64,000 bases of DNA from Fagopyrum homotropicum (GCA_033239125.1 BSWB01000006.1:113196242-113260241), one strand, 5' to 3'. Positions 43,121 to 52,762 are shown, counted from the first letter of the stretch. Notes: a model not told the origin generated them from the letters alone. Made by a program: numbers and translations.

Positions 43121-44779
43121 TGTAACGACCGGAATTTTCATTCCGAAAACGGCCCTCATGACTCCGGTCGAAGCCATAGAGGGTGGCGTAGGAAGCAATC
43201 ACCACCCCGCTACCTCAAAGGTCCGCGGTCACGGTCACCTAGTGTTGCCGCTGTCGCGGCAAGGCTTAGCCACAGGTGCGGTTGGTCGACAAGTTGTAAC
43301 ACCCCAAGTTATGGGAACTCGAAGTGTTACGGGTTAGGACCTTATAATGGGTCCCCACCCTCAGAGTAGCAACGACAACATCATATCTTACAACAAGACA
43401 CAAATAAAATGGAATAAAATCATAGTTCAGCAAGGTTCACAAGGGAAGAAGGCTGCAGCTTTCGAGGTTGAAGAAAAACGTATGCAAGAAATGAGAAAAG
43501 GAAGACAAGACGGAAATATAAAGGAGACGGTTGGAAAAGATAGAAGAAAGGACATCTCTAGGGTTAGAAGATCATAGGACAGCCGACCCATAAGATAGAA
43601 GATCGGATCTTCTATCTATGGAAAGAAATAAAACTGAATAAAATTAGATCGGTGTGATTTAGGGCAAAACCGCAGGGACAGTTTACCCTGCCGCGGGGGC
43701 GGCTGGCTTCAAGGGTAGCACTCTTCACTGCGGGGCGGTGAAGACAAAAACTAGGGTATTACAAAAGTCGTGAACGATCTTTTTATAACCGTTTATTCTC
43801 TTTCCTTTTTCATGATATCTAATCTTTTGGATCTCCTTAGGGTCGTTGCCTTCTTTTAGGATCCATCTTATCTCCATCCGCTTCTTTCTTTTCCCTCATA
43901 CGTAAACCTACATTCTCCTCTTCTCCATCCTTTTCATTCTCCCTTGTTCTTCTTTTTTCCAAGTTGTGTGCTAGTTCCAGTCTTCTCAATGTGGGTTGGA
44001 GACTAATGACACTTTGACAAGTCTTTGGATCCGACCGTGAGTCTCACTTTTCTTCCTCTTCCTTCTTCATCGTTTTTCTCCTCTTCTTAGCATAGAGATT
44101 GATTATTGATTTCCTTTGTTACCTCTGTGTCTTATATTGTCGGTTGAATCCAATATATAGTAGTGGTTGTAGTCTTGTGTTGGAAGACACATAGTAGAGA
44201 AAATCCGGCCAAGGAGGCAAAGGAGGTTGTTGCTCATTGAATAACCTTCGGCGCTCGTTCCTGGAGTCATCCCACGACTGCGTCTATAACCTGCCGCGGT
44301 CGCGCCTTCCCGATTTCACCGCCCCCGCGGATCTGAGTCACCGCGGGTGCGACATTTGTAACCGAGCCACCACTGTCGCGGCATTGAGTCACCGCTGTTG
44401 CGGTGACCTTACCTTCCCGTAATCGCGCCTTACACTATCCGCATTCGCGGGTTCCTTCCAGTAGGTTCCTTAAGTACAGGCTTCCGACTTAAGGACTTGA
44501 TAGTATATATCCTTAACCCTTCTAGTATCTTTGAGTATGTTTTTCGCATGCGGGGTTGTGGGTTATGTCAGAGTTGAGTTGTTGATCTAGTGAGGTTTTA
44601 GACTACGATTTGGAACTTCCTAACATGTTGGTATATGATCTTGCATGGATCATTGAGACTAGAATTAGGGACCTTCTAGGATGATGTTATATGATCTTGT
44701 AGGGATCATTGAGACTAGAAGTGGAGGATTTCTATCATGTCGGACCGTCTTGTAATTTTGTGTACCATGTTGTTCAAGC
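43121..44779 (+). mobile_element. Gypsy LTR fragment, interrupted by a small solo LTR and by Ath-A
   Basis: It begins TGTAACGACCGG, a common start of plant chromovirus LTRs. After removal of the 43295-43763 insertion it continues through a TTTTTATAACC site (about 43778) and pyrimidine-rich text to 44779, where Ath-A is inserted. Two clusters of a family-specific box (CCGCTGTCGCGG, CCGCGGTCACGG, CACCGCGGGTGCG) lie at 43202-43285 and 44277-44450, flanking the TATA-like site as in the other LTRs. The end of the LTR is not in the window. Confidence 0.6.
43295..43763 (-). mobile_element. Small solo LTR, minus strand
   Basis: On the minus strand it runs from TGTAATACCC to GGGGTGTTACA. Its last 100 bases resemble the ends of the 3.27-kb solo LTR and of Gypsy1 (GGACCCATTATAAGGTCCTAAC). 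Flanks are CAAGT (43290-43294) and AAAGT (43764-43768), a likely 5-bp duplication with one change. At 469 bp it is far shorter than its relatives, so it is internally deleted or from a different lineage. It has CCGCCCCCGCGG-type boxes near 43690-43735. Confidence 0.55.
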
Positions 44780-45089
44780 TGTTAGCATGAAATATTATGA
44801 TATTTTAGACACGTTTTCTAAACGTATTTGATTCATATTGATAGTCTTTGATTGAACTTTGTGCATATGTGAGCTAGTATTACCTATATTGTCGATATGG
44901 ATGTCTACACTAGTTCTATGTTGATTATAGGTGATTTGGAGCTATTTCCGAACGGAATCGAGCAAAGGAGAGTTGATTTGATATGTCCAAGGATTGAGGA
45001 CATTCTTTGGAAGCAAATTGGAGTTTTAGCTTGAGGAATGCACGAGGCTAGGGAAGAATCACGTTCTTGCCCTAAACCACGCTCTAAAA

Positions 45090-45250
45090 TACGACCGTAT
45101 CACGTTCCACGTTCAATTCCACGACCGTGGATTTGGAGTCAGAAATTGAAGTTCATTCCAGAGGATATTACGGCCGTGGAACATATGGTGCAAACCGTAT
45201 TTATATCCACGCTCTAAATTACGGTCGTGGAACACTTCCACGACCGTGAT
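45090..45250 (+). promoter_or_regulatory. Ath-A LTR motif cluster 1 (CCACGACCGTGG type)
   Basis: Boxes: an ACGACCGTAT at about 45091, CCACGACCGTGG at 45119-45130, TTACGGCCGTGGAA at about 45168-45181, CCACG...ACGGTCGTGG at 45207-45230 and TTCCACGACCGTGAT at 45237-45250. All lie within about 240 bp upstream of the TATA box at 45327. The span 45117-45190 is similar to 49397-49470 inside pol. The copy in the 3' LTR is at 56569-56729. Confidence 0.65.
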
Positions 45251-45326
45251 CTTGGCGAATCTTTTCGCCACACTTTGAAGCCACGATCTTTTGAAGATTG
45301 GGCCGGGCCGACATTTTGCCCTGCAC

Positions 45327-45336
45327 TATAAAAAGA
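45327..45336 (+). promoter_or_regulatory. Ath-A LTR TATA box
   Basis: CTATAAAAAG in a GC-rich surround, 75 bp downstream of the last box of motif cluster 1. Transcription would start about 30 bp farther, near 45360. Identical in the 3' LTR near 56806. Confidence 0.6.
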
Positions 45337-45903
45337 CGGACGAAGCAAGATTCCGTCATCATCGCTTACGACCGCTTACCCTCATTTAGGCACGCTTACA
45401 CCCGTCATCCGCGCGAAGGATCGTTTAGCCCTTGCTTGGAAGCATTGACATCTCTTTGGAGATCGAAGTTCGTGTTTGGGAATTGCCCTAATCTCGCACT
45501 TTTGGTGGAGATTGCTGTTGAGATCTCCGGATTGGCGGAGGATCGAAGTTTTTGGAAGATTTTGCAAGAAGATCTCTCTTCTTGTTTAGGTTTGATTCGG
45601 AAAACGGATTGACATCCCGTTTTCCCTTCTTTCCTAAGGTTGTGATTGTTTACTTTGTTGTGAATCTTTTGACGACATTCGTTCTTGATTGTGACTTTGA
45701 GATTGATTTGAAGATTATTGAAGGTTCTTGAAAGTTTTCATCTTTTTATCTTTTAATTCTTGAATTGATATCAACATGACTGTTATTGGCTAAAAACCCT
45801 TAACAATTCTAAGGTGAAGGGTTGATAGTTGTGGCTTAGATAATGATAGATCGATCGCAAACAGATTAGACCCTGAGAGTTAGAGAGAATCGCCGACAAC
45901 CCT

Positions 45904-45960
45904 AAATTACGGCCTGTTCTTGAGTCCACGGCCGTGGAACCTCAAGAACTAACCGTGATT
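45904..45960 (+). promoter_or_regulatory. Ath-A LTR motif cluster 2
   Basis: A perfect 12-bp palindrome CCACGGCCGTGG (45926-45937) has half-boxes TTACGGCC (45907) and AACCGTGATT on either side. It aligns with the Ath-B LTR at 58866-58925, where the surrounding bases are conserved but the boxes read TTCGGCCGAGG and ACCGAGGTG. Confidence 0.6.
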
Positions 45961-46555
45961 TCCCTTAAGTCCACGAATTTGCTTTTACTTTAGTCCAAAG
46001 TTAAAGATTTGCTTTAGCTTAGTTTAGACTTGTCTTTTCTAGGTGGTAGTGAAGCCTCAACAACCTCTACCTCGATTGTGAGTGTCACAACCTCAATCGG
46101 TTAAGTTAGTCTTGATCCTTGGATTACAAGTTTGGGTATTTGACACTAATTCTCACCTTTAGAATCTTTCTATATTGAGCCTCAACAACCTGTATAGAGA
46201 GTGCCTTGTAGGTGAGTTACATAAGGTTTTTGGAACTTCACCGTACGATTACCTTACATTAGTATACCTTTGCATATCTCAACTCTGTCTTTATATCATT
46301 AAGTATATCTTGAATCGATTGCCACAGCTGGATACTTGGATCTTTAGGATTGTTGTTTTCCCAATATTTGCAAAACTCTCATATTTACTCGCTTGATAAC
46401 TTGCAATCGTATTTGTTCCCACCCAAATCCCTGTGTTCGATACTCTGGAATTGTTGCCTAGCTACGTCGATCCGTACACTGCGGGTTCGCTGCTTGATTC
46501 TAGTTTTATAAATTTAAAACTTATTTGCACACACCTCTAGGGGCGAACAAGTTTT

Positions 46556-46573
46556 TGGCGCCGTTGCCGGGGA
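46556..46573 (+). other. Ath-A primer-binding site
   Basis: TGGCGCCGTTGCCGGGGA begins six bases after the LTR end, the tRNA-Asp type primer site of many plant Athila/Tat Gypsy elements. Confidence 0.88.
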
Positions 46574-46650
46574 TTTGGTTTCGGCCGAATCCGGTAGCCG
46601 GTTGTCAAGCTTGGGAGCTTGTTCTCGTTATTTGATATTTCTTTGAGTGC

Positions 46651-46800
46651 ATGTGCAGGTCTAGGAACACCGAAGATCTCTTACCTCTTGATCAAGAGCT
46701 AGAGAAAACCTTGAGGCAAAAGCGCAAGGAAAAGAAGATGGCCGAAGAACACGAACGTGATCTTCAAACGGAGTTGGCCGAAAAGAATGCTCAACTCCAA
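46651..46800 (+). pseudogene. Ath-A gag N-terminus, frameshifted
   Basis: The natural start is the ATG at 46651 (MCRSRNTEDLLP...), which matches the Ath-B start (MRRTRTGKEIVP...). The Lys/Glu-rich helical segment (KTLRQKRKEKKMAEEHERDL) runs to AQLQ at about 46793. Here one A appears to be missing at 46797-46800, moving the reading out of the main frame, which continues as MEREPPQDEMDRHQ from 46800. A residual internal start at 46800 could still yield gag without this head. Confidence 0.8.
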
Positions 46801-49800
46801 TGGAACGAGAACCTCCGCAGGATGAAATGGATCGTCATCAATCCGAAGTTAGCAAACTGCAGGATGCAATGTTCCAAATGAGGATGGAGTTAAGCGACCT
46901 TAAGAATAAAGGAAGCAAGAAATCCTCAAGGAGGGGATCAAGAACTAGAAGAAGAAGCCACTCGTCCACTGATGATAGTGACTCTTCCATGCCACCGTTA
47001 GAGGAGATTGATCCCACGATCAATATGAATCCTTTCCATCCACAAGGAGCTGCTAATCGCCGCATTCCACCTAGGAATGTGAGAGTCAAACGTGTGGATA
47101 ATGAGCCAAGAACTCTTGGCCAGCGGATGGATCCAACACAACAACCACGCCGCTTGGGTGTGAAATTTGATGCTGAAGATGTGCAAGGGTTTAGCTTTAA
47201 CCCTCAAGTTATCACTCTTGTTCGCCAAAGCCAATTTGGCGGTACAAGCGCTGAATCTCCACACCAACACTTGCAAAACTTTGAGTGTATGATGGAGACG
47301 ATGAGACCAAAGAACGCTACTACCAACAGCTATAAGCTCAAGCCTTTCTTTTTCTCTTTGAAAGGGAAAGCGTTGTCTTGGTACCAAGCTCTTCCTAATG
47401 GGAAACTAGACACGTGGGAAGACTTTTCCGCGGAGTTTCTCACCAAATTCTTTCCGCCTTCCAAAACGGCGGAACTTAGAGGTAAGATTAATGCTTTTTC
47501 CATGAGACCTAACGAAAGTTTGTTTCAATCTTGGGAAAGGTTTCAGGATTTGCTCTTGGATTGCCCTCATCATGGCATATCCAAGCTTGCCTTGTTGGAG
47601 ATCTATTACAAAGGGCTGGATGCGGGAACGCAATTCAACCTCCAATCCCTCTCATGTGGAACGTTCATGGACATGAGAGAAGATGACGTTTGGGACTTCA
47701 TCGAGAAGCAAGCAAGAGTCATAGAGAAGTATTCCCACCGGAAAGTGGAGGGAAATCGTGTGGAGCAAGGAGCGAAGCTCACACATGAAGCTCAAAATCA
47801 GATTTTCGCCCTCAACAATGAGATCAAGGAGTTGAAGGAAACTATCAAGACCAACTTCCCAAAGCAACAAGGGAAAGATGTTGGCTATTCGGGCAACAAC
47901 AATGGTGGTGATAACACCAACCGCAACAACAATAACCAGAACAACAACCGGAATAACAATTGGAATGGAAACAACAACAACCGGAACAACAATTGGAACA
48001 ATAATAGGGGTTCAAACAACAACAATTGGCGCTCCAATCAACAAAATTCCGGTAACTCCTATCCTTCTAATTCCAATTCACTAACTCCACCTTCCTCTTC
48101 CTCTACTCCTTTGAAAAGCCAGGGGCAATCATCTAATGGAGGAAACAACACGGGAAAGGAGAAGCCCGATCCCATGTTGGAAACAATTTTGGGAAAGCTT
48201 CAAGGGTTGGAGAACCGCCTCATCAAGGTTGATGATCAAGTCTCTAAGGTTGACAAAGCTCAAAAGGTTTTGGAAAACCAAATGTTCAACCACGCGGAGG
48301 AAGTTTCTAGAAATCAAGGGAAACTTCCAGGAAAGACGGAGGACAACCCTAAGGGAAGGGTGATGGCGATTACAACTAGGAGCGGAGTGACTACTACCGA
48401 TCCGCAGCCTACGTTCGTTGAAGTCCCCGTAGAGAAGGACAAAGAAAAGGGGAAGGAGAAGCAAGATGTCTATGTTCCTCCTCCAGCTTACAAACCTCCC
48501 CTACCATTCCCTCAATCTAGAGCGCGAGCGCGCCTAGACAAACAATTCGGTAAGTTCATAGAACTCATGAGTAAGCTGCATATTAATATACCATTTATTG
48601 ATGCTATTTTAGGTATGCCGGCTTATGGCAAGTTCTTGAAAGAGCTCCTCTCCAACAAGAGGAAGCTAGAAGATTTCGGAGAGGTCAAGATGAGTTCGGA
48701 TTCTTCGGATCTCATCAAGACCATGAAGGAGAAAATGCCCCCAAAGTTGAAAGATCCGGGGTCATTTTGCATTCCCATTGGAGTGGGAGATGTCACATAT
48801 GACGCTTTATGTGACTTAGGAGCAAGTGTGAGCATCATACCACTTGCATTATGTAGGAAGATCGGTTTAAGCGATCCTAAACCGGTAAAGATGACGTTAT
48901 ACATGGCGGATCGATCCATCACTCGCCCCGTCGGTATTGTAGAAGACGTCCCGGTCAAGCTAGGTAAATTCTTTGTTCCCATTGATTTTATCGTGCTTGA
49001 CATTCCTGCAGATAGTCCGGTCCCGATCATACTCGGAAGACCGTTTCTTGCAACTTCCGGCTGCATGGTCGATTGCAAGAATGGAAGACTCGCTTTTGAT
49101 ATTGGAGAAGAGAAAGTAGAGTTCGTTCTTTCCACTCTAGTGAAGGAGCCAATCTTTGATGAGGATATTTACGATATCCAAGATGAAGAAGGTTTATCTA
49201 GGGAAGAGGTAAGTGCGATTCTCTTTAACGATCCTTTACAAAAAGTCATTACCATGAGTCTAACAGATGTAGGGGAAGAAGAAGAGTACAAAGAGGAAAT
49301 TGAAGCCTTAGAAGCACAAGAAGAGATGCATGAAGTGGAGTTTGAGAAACTCCACGATGAGGCTGAGAATATTAGAATCCACGGTCACACCCTATATTCC
49401 ACGACCGTGGATTGCACAACCAAAATCGACCTCCATTCCAGTGGATTACACGGCCGTGGAACATCTAGAGGGCCCGTAATTCTGACCGTGGAAGAGGGCG
49501 ATCGGCATACTTCTTCAACTTCTTTTAATTCTTCTCCAACTCACTCAACACCCTTAGAAACTTCTAAGGAAACGTCGGATGCACCTCAAGGATCATTGGA
49601 AGCTCCGAAAGTGATGGAACTCAAACCACTTCCTACTCATCTAAGGTACACTTTCCTTGGATCTAATTCTACCTTTCCGGTCATTGTTAGCTCCGAACTA
49701 AGCATAGATGAACATGAACAGCTCATGATTGTCCTTAGGAAACATAGAAAAGTCATAGGCTATACTATTGAGGACTTAGTAGGAATTAAACCCTCCCTAT

Positions 49801-50849
49801 GTATGCATAAGATACTAATGGAGGAGGACTTTAGAACTTCAAGACAACCTCAAAGGCGGTTGAATCCGACCATGAAGGAGGTTGTCAAGAAGGAAATTCT
49901 TAAACTTCTTGATGCAGGTATCATCTATCCTATCTCTGATAGCAAGTGGGTGAGTCCAGTTCAAGTAGTTCCGAAGAAGGGAGGAATGACGGTCATCACC
50001 AACAAGAACAACGAACTCATTCCTACCCGAACCGTGACTGGATGGCGAATGTGCATAGACTACCGCAAGCTCAACAATGCAACGCGGAAGGATCACTTTC
50101 CATTGCCATTCATCGATCAAATGCTTGAAAGGTTAGCACAACATTCACATTTTTGCTACCTTGACGGTTATAGTGGTTTCTTTCAGATTCCGATACATCC
50201 GGATGATCAAGAGAAGACCACATTCACGTTCCCTTGGGGTACGTTCGCCTATAGGAGAATGCCGTTCGGGCTTTGCAACGCCCCAGCCACCTTTCAACGG
50301 TGCATGATGGCCATCTTCTCCGAATACGTAGAGGAAATCATGGAAGTCTTCATGGACGACTTCTCCGTATACGGTTCCTCTTTTAACGATTGCCTTTCTA
50401 ACCTTTCTCTTGTTTTACAACGGTGTGAAGACACTAACCTAGTTCTTAATTGGGAGAAGTGTCAATTCATGGTTAAGGAAGGAATCGTATTAGGTCACTT
50501 AGTCTCTAGTAGAGGGATAGAGGTAGACAAGGCTAAGATAGAGACCATAGAGAAACTTCCTCCCCCAATTTCGGTGAAAGGGATAAGAAGTTTCCTAGGA
50601 CATGCTGGATTTTATAGACATTTCATTAAGGACTTTTCTAAGATATCAAAACCCCTCACTAATCTATTAATGAAGGATGCGGTTTTTGAGTTTTCGCAGG
50701 AATGTTTGGACGCGTTTAACACCATTCGGCAAGCTCTAGTTTCAGCACCAATTATCCAACGTCCGGATTGGACTCTACCCTTTGAGATTATGTGCGACGC
50801 TAGTGACGTAGCTATTGGAGCTGTTCTTGGACAACGAAAGGAAGGGTGA
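46800..50849 (+). CDS. Ath-A gag-protease-RT polyprotein (1,349 codons, stop in RNase H)
   Basis: Domains by residue: a coiled/basic head (1-70); Retrotrans_gag at about 180-310 (FFFSLKGKALSWYQALP, AEFLTKFFPPSKTAELRG); an Asn-rich linker (about 360-420) where others carry a CCHC knuckle, which is absent; gag-protease linker; retropepsin with catalytic D672-L-G-A and ILGRPFLATSG; a variable linker (about 815-950) containing the element's CCACGACCGTGG boxes; RT with MPFGLCNAPATFQ and catalytic F1184-M-D-D; and the start of RNase H (MCDASD). The frame ends at TGA 50847-50849, most simply a CGA-to-TGA change since Ath-B has Arg here. Products would form particles and copy RNA to DNA. The surrounding frame is otherwise clean. 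Confidence 0.92.
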   Translation: MEREPPQDEMDRHQSEVSKLQDAMFQMRMELSDLKNKGSKKSSRRGSRTRRRSHSSTDDSDSSMPPLEEIDPTINMNPFHPQGAANRRIPPRNVRVKRVDNEPRTLGQRMDPTQQPRRLGVKFDAEDVQGFSFNPQVITLVRQSQFGGTSAESPHQHLQNFECMMETMRPKNATTNSYKLKPFFFSLKGKALSWYQALPNGKLDTWEDFSAEFLTKFFPPSKTAELRGKINAFSMRPNESLFQSWERFQDLLLDCPHHGISKLALLEIYYKGLDAGTQFNLQSLSCGTFMDMREDDVWDFIEKQARVIEKYSHRKVEGNRVEQGAKLTHEAQNQIFALNNEIKELKETIKTNFPKQQGKDVGYSGNNNGGDNTNRNNNNQNNNRNNNWNGNNNNRNNNWNNNRGSNNNNWRSNQQNSGNSYPSNSNSLTPPSSSSTPLKSQGQSSNGGNNTGKEKPDPMLETILGKLQGLENRLIKVDDQVSKVDKAQKVLENQMFNHAEEVSRNQGKLPGKTEDNPKGRVMAITTRSGVTTTDPQPTFVEVPVEKDKEKGKEKQDVYVPPPAYKPPLPFPQSRARARLDKQFGKFIELMSKLHINIPFIDAILGMPAYGKFLKELLSNKRKLEDFGEVKMSSDSSDLIKTMKEKMPPKLKDPGSFCIPIGVGDVTYDALCDLGASVSIIPLALCRKIGLSDPKPVKMTLYMADRSITRPVGIVEDVPVKLGKFFVPIDFIVLDIPADSPVPIILGRPFLATSGCMVDCKNGRLAFDIGEEKVEFVLSTLVKEPIFDEDIYDIQDEEGLSREEVSAILFNDPLQKVITMSLTDVGEEEEYKEEIEALEAQEEMHEVEFEKLHDEAENIRIHGHTLYSTTVDCTTKIDLHSSGLHGRGTSRGPVILTVEEGDRHTSSTSFNSSPTHSTPLETSKETSDAPQGSLEAPKVMELKPLPTHLRYTFLGSNSTFPVIVSSELSIDEHEQLMIVLRKHRKVIGYTIEDLVGIKPSLCMHKILMEEDFRTSRQPQRRLNPTMKEVVKKEILKLLDAGIIYPISDSKWVSPVQVVPKKGGMTVITNKNNELIPTRTVTGWRMCIDYRKLNNATRKDHFPLPFIDQMLERLAQHSHFCYLDGYSGFFQIPIHPDDQEKTTFTFPWGTFAYRRMPFGLCNAPATFQRCMMAIFSEYVEEIMEVFMDDFSVYGSSFNDCLSNLSLVLQRCEDTNLVLNWEKCQFMVKEGIVLGHLVSSRGIEVDKAKIETIEKLPPPISVKGIRSFLGHAGFYRHFIKDFSKISKPLTNLLMKDAVFEFSQECLDAFNTIRQALVSAPIIQRPDWTLPFEIMCDASDVAIGAVLGQRKEG
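49381..49495 (+). promoter_or_regulatory. CCACGACCGTGG boxes inside Ath-A pol linker
   Basis: CCACGACCGTGG at 49399-49410, ACACGGCCGTGGAA at about 49448-49461 and GACCGTGGAA at about 49484. The first and second boxes fall in different reading frames of the protein (STTVD, then HGRGT), so the constraint is not on the amino acids. The surrounding 75 bp resemble LTR positions 45117-45190. Confidence 0.6.
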
Positions 50850-51128
50850 ACCCATGCCATATACTACGCTAGCAAGACGCTAGACGAAGCACAGCTCAAC
50901 TACGCCACTACCGAGAAAGAGTTTTTAGCCATTGTCTACGCTATTGACAAGTTTCGCTCTTATCTTGTAGGTGCAAAGGTGATTGTCTACACGGATCATG
51001 CTGCGATCCGGTACCTCCTTGCAAAGAAAGATGCGAAGCCAAGGCTGATTAGATGGATTCTTCTCCTATAAGAATTCGATCTTGAGATCCGCGACAAGAA
51101 AGGCTCGGAAAATTCTGTTGCGGATCAT
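50850..51128 (+). pseudogene. Ath-A RNase H remainder between two stops
   Basis: Continues the same frame after the TGA: THAIYYASKTLDEAQLNY, TEKEFLAIVYAIDKFRSYL, VYTDHAAIRYLL, the RT-type RNase H. A TAA at 51069-51071 replaces the Gln expected in LLLQEFDLEI (CAA to TAA). It joins directly to the integrase frame. With only these two stops the pol is otherwise open from 46800 to 52520. Confidence 0.88.
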
Positions 51129-52520
51129 TTGAGTCGTCTAACACATCTAGAGGACGACCATCTACCCATTGATGACTCCTTCCCGGACGAACACTTACAC
51201 ATCATAGAGGAGTGCATCAACGTGATCTCTAGAGGTAACGAACCGTGGTTTGCTGACTTTGTTAACTATTTGGTTTGCCAGGAGATACCGCCCGGACTAT
51301 CCTACGCACAAAGGAAGAAGTTCTTTAAGGACGTCCGGGAATACTATTGGAACGAGCCTCTCCTCTTCAAGAGAGGTCCGGATGGCATCATTCGGCGATG
51401 TGTGCCGGAAGATGAGATGCAAAGTGTCATCCGCCATTGTCATTCACTACCTTGTGGAGGACACGCTAGTTCGAACAAGACTAGCGCAAAGGTATTGCAA
51501 TCTGGATTCTATTGGCCTACCTTATTTAGAGATGTGCAATCCTTTGTTTCTTGTTGCGATGCTTGTCAAAGAACAGGCAATATTTCTAGAAGGAACGAGA
51601 TGCCCCTCAACAACATCCAAGAGGTGGAGATTTTCGACGTTTGGGGAGTCGATTTCATTGGACCATTCCCATCTTCTTGTGGAAACCAATACATACTATT
51701 GGCGGTAGATTACGTTTCTAGATGGGTGGAAGCAATTGCCTCTCCTACAAATGATGCCATGGTGGTGGTTAAGTTCTTCAACAAGACCATCTTCCCGCGA
51801 TTTGGGATACCAAGGACTATCATTAGTGATGGAGGTTCTCACTTCATAGCCCGTCGCTTTGAAGCTCTTCTAGCTAAGTATGGGGTTACTCACAAGATCG
51901 CTACCCCTTATCATCCACAAACTAGTGGACAAGTTGAGATCTCAAATAGGGAGATCAAAGGGATTCTAGAAAAGACGGTTTCAAGGACTAGGAAGGATTG
52001 GTCCTTGAAGCTAGATGATGCATTATGGGCGTACCGGACTGCGTACAAGACTCCCATAGGAACCACACCATACAACCTTGTGTATGGGAAGTCTTGTCAT
52101 TTGCCGGTGGAGTTGGAGCACAAAGCGTTTTGGGCTATCAAGTGGCTGAATTTCGGCATGAAGGAAGCGGGAGAGAAGCGTCTCCTAGACATCAACAAGC
52201 TGGATGAACTTCGCTTGAACGCCTATGAAAACGCCAAGATCTACAAGGAAAGAGCAAAGCGTTGGCATGATAAGCATATCATTCCAAAAGACTTCAAAGA
52301 AGGAGATCAAGTTCTCCTCTTCAATTCAAGACTTCGCCTCTTTCCAGGTAAGCTTAAATCCCGTTGGACCGGACCTTTTCTAATTAAGCGTATTTTCCCC
52401 CATGGTGCAGTTGAAGTATGGGGTGAAGCTAGCGGAAGTTTTAAGGTGAACGGCCAACGATTCAAGAAGTATATGCCGGAACTCCAAGCTGAGGAGTTTG
52501 CGCCTACCACACTCGAATAA
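51129..52520 (+). CDS. Ath-A integrase (463 codons to natural stop)
   Basis: The open frame to the natural TAA encodes the end of the RNase H linker (ADHLSRL just upstream), a zinc-binding HHCC domain (HCHSLPCGGH...CCDACQ), and the integrase core with the three acidic positions in WGVDFIGPF, TIISDGGSHF and SGQVEISNREIK. It ends with a C-terminal SRWTGPF (GPF/Y module) but no chromodomain. This separates it from Gypsy1 and agrees with the Athila/Tat lineage. Integrase inserts the cDNA and makes 5-bp duplications. The first ATG here is not a real start; the domain belongs to the gag-pol polyprotein. Confidence 0.9.
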   Translation: MSRLTHLEDDHLPIDDSFPDEHLHIIEECINVISRGNEPWFADFVNYLVCQEIPPGLSYAQRKKFFKDVREYYWNEPLLFKRGPDGIIRRCVPEDEMQSVIRHCHSLPCGGHASSNKTSAKVLQSGFYWPTLFRDVQSFVSCCDACQRTGNISRRNEMPLNNIQEVEIFDVWGVDFIGPFPSSCGNQYILLAVDYVSRWVEAIASPTNDAMVVVKFFNKTIFPRFGIPRTIISDGGSHFIARRFEALLAKYGVTHKIATPYHPQTSGQVEISNREIKGILEKTVSRTRKDWSLKLDDALWAYRTAYKTPIGTTPYNLVYGKSCHLPVELEHKAFWAIKWLNFGMKEAGEKRLLDINKLDELRLNAYENAKIYKERAKRWHDKHIIPKDFKEGDQVLLFNSRLRLFPGKLKSRWTGPFLIKRIFPHGAVEVWGEASGSFKVNGQRFKKYMPELQAEEFAPTTLE

Positions 52521-52552
52521 GTGCGAGATTGGTCTAGCTACGGACCTTAAAC

Positions 52553-52580
52553 AAAGCGCTTCTTGGGAGGCAACCCAAGG
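52553..52580 (+). promoter_or_regulatory. Conserved post-integrase hairpin motif (Ath-A)
   Basis: Thirty-odd bases after the integrase stop, CTTGGGAGGCAACCCAAG forms a perfect 6-bp stem with a 6-base loop, preceded by AAAGCGCTT. Ath-C keeps the core at 32598-32630 although its pol is absent. It might act in RNA processing, translation of the third ORF or packaging. Confidence 0.6.
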
Positions 52581-52762
52581 TATTGCATTTTCGTTTTTGT
52601 TTTCGATTCATAGTTTAGCTTAGAATAGACGTTTTTGCTTGATTTTGCCTCGATTTCTTCCGGTATGTTCGTGTTTTTGGTTGTAGGATCAATGGAAAAG
52701 GAAAAAGGGAGAATAATGTCGAAGAAGAGTGACGAAATTTGGACTTTGAAGCTTTACAGAAG

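Larger units (their letters stand above)
44780..46549 (+). repeat. Ath-A 5' LTR
   Basis: A 1,770-bp LTR running from TGTTAGCATGAAATATTATG to GGGGCGAACA. The promoter is marked by CTATAAAAAG at about 45327-45336. Motif cluster 1 (45090-45250) lies upstream of it and cluster 2 (45904-45960) about 580 bp downstream. A 104-codon open frame over the TATA region (45298-45612) is repeated in the other LTR; I do not regard it as a gene. Confidence 0.94.

Noticed and set aside
45298..45612. 104-codon open frame in the Ath-A LTR, repeated at 56777-57091
   Set aside because: It overlaps the TATA box and is present twice only because the LTRs are near-identical; it is not seen in the related Ath-B or older solo LTRs.
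47406..49135. Minus-strand open frames opposite Ath-A gag and protease
   Set aside because: Shadows of the conserved plus-strand polyprotein; no recognisable domains.
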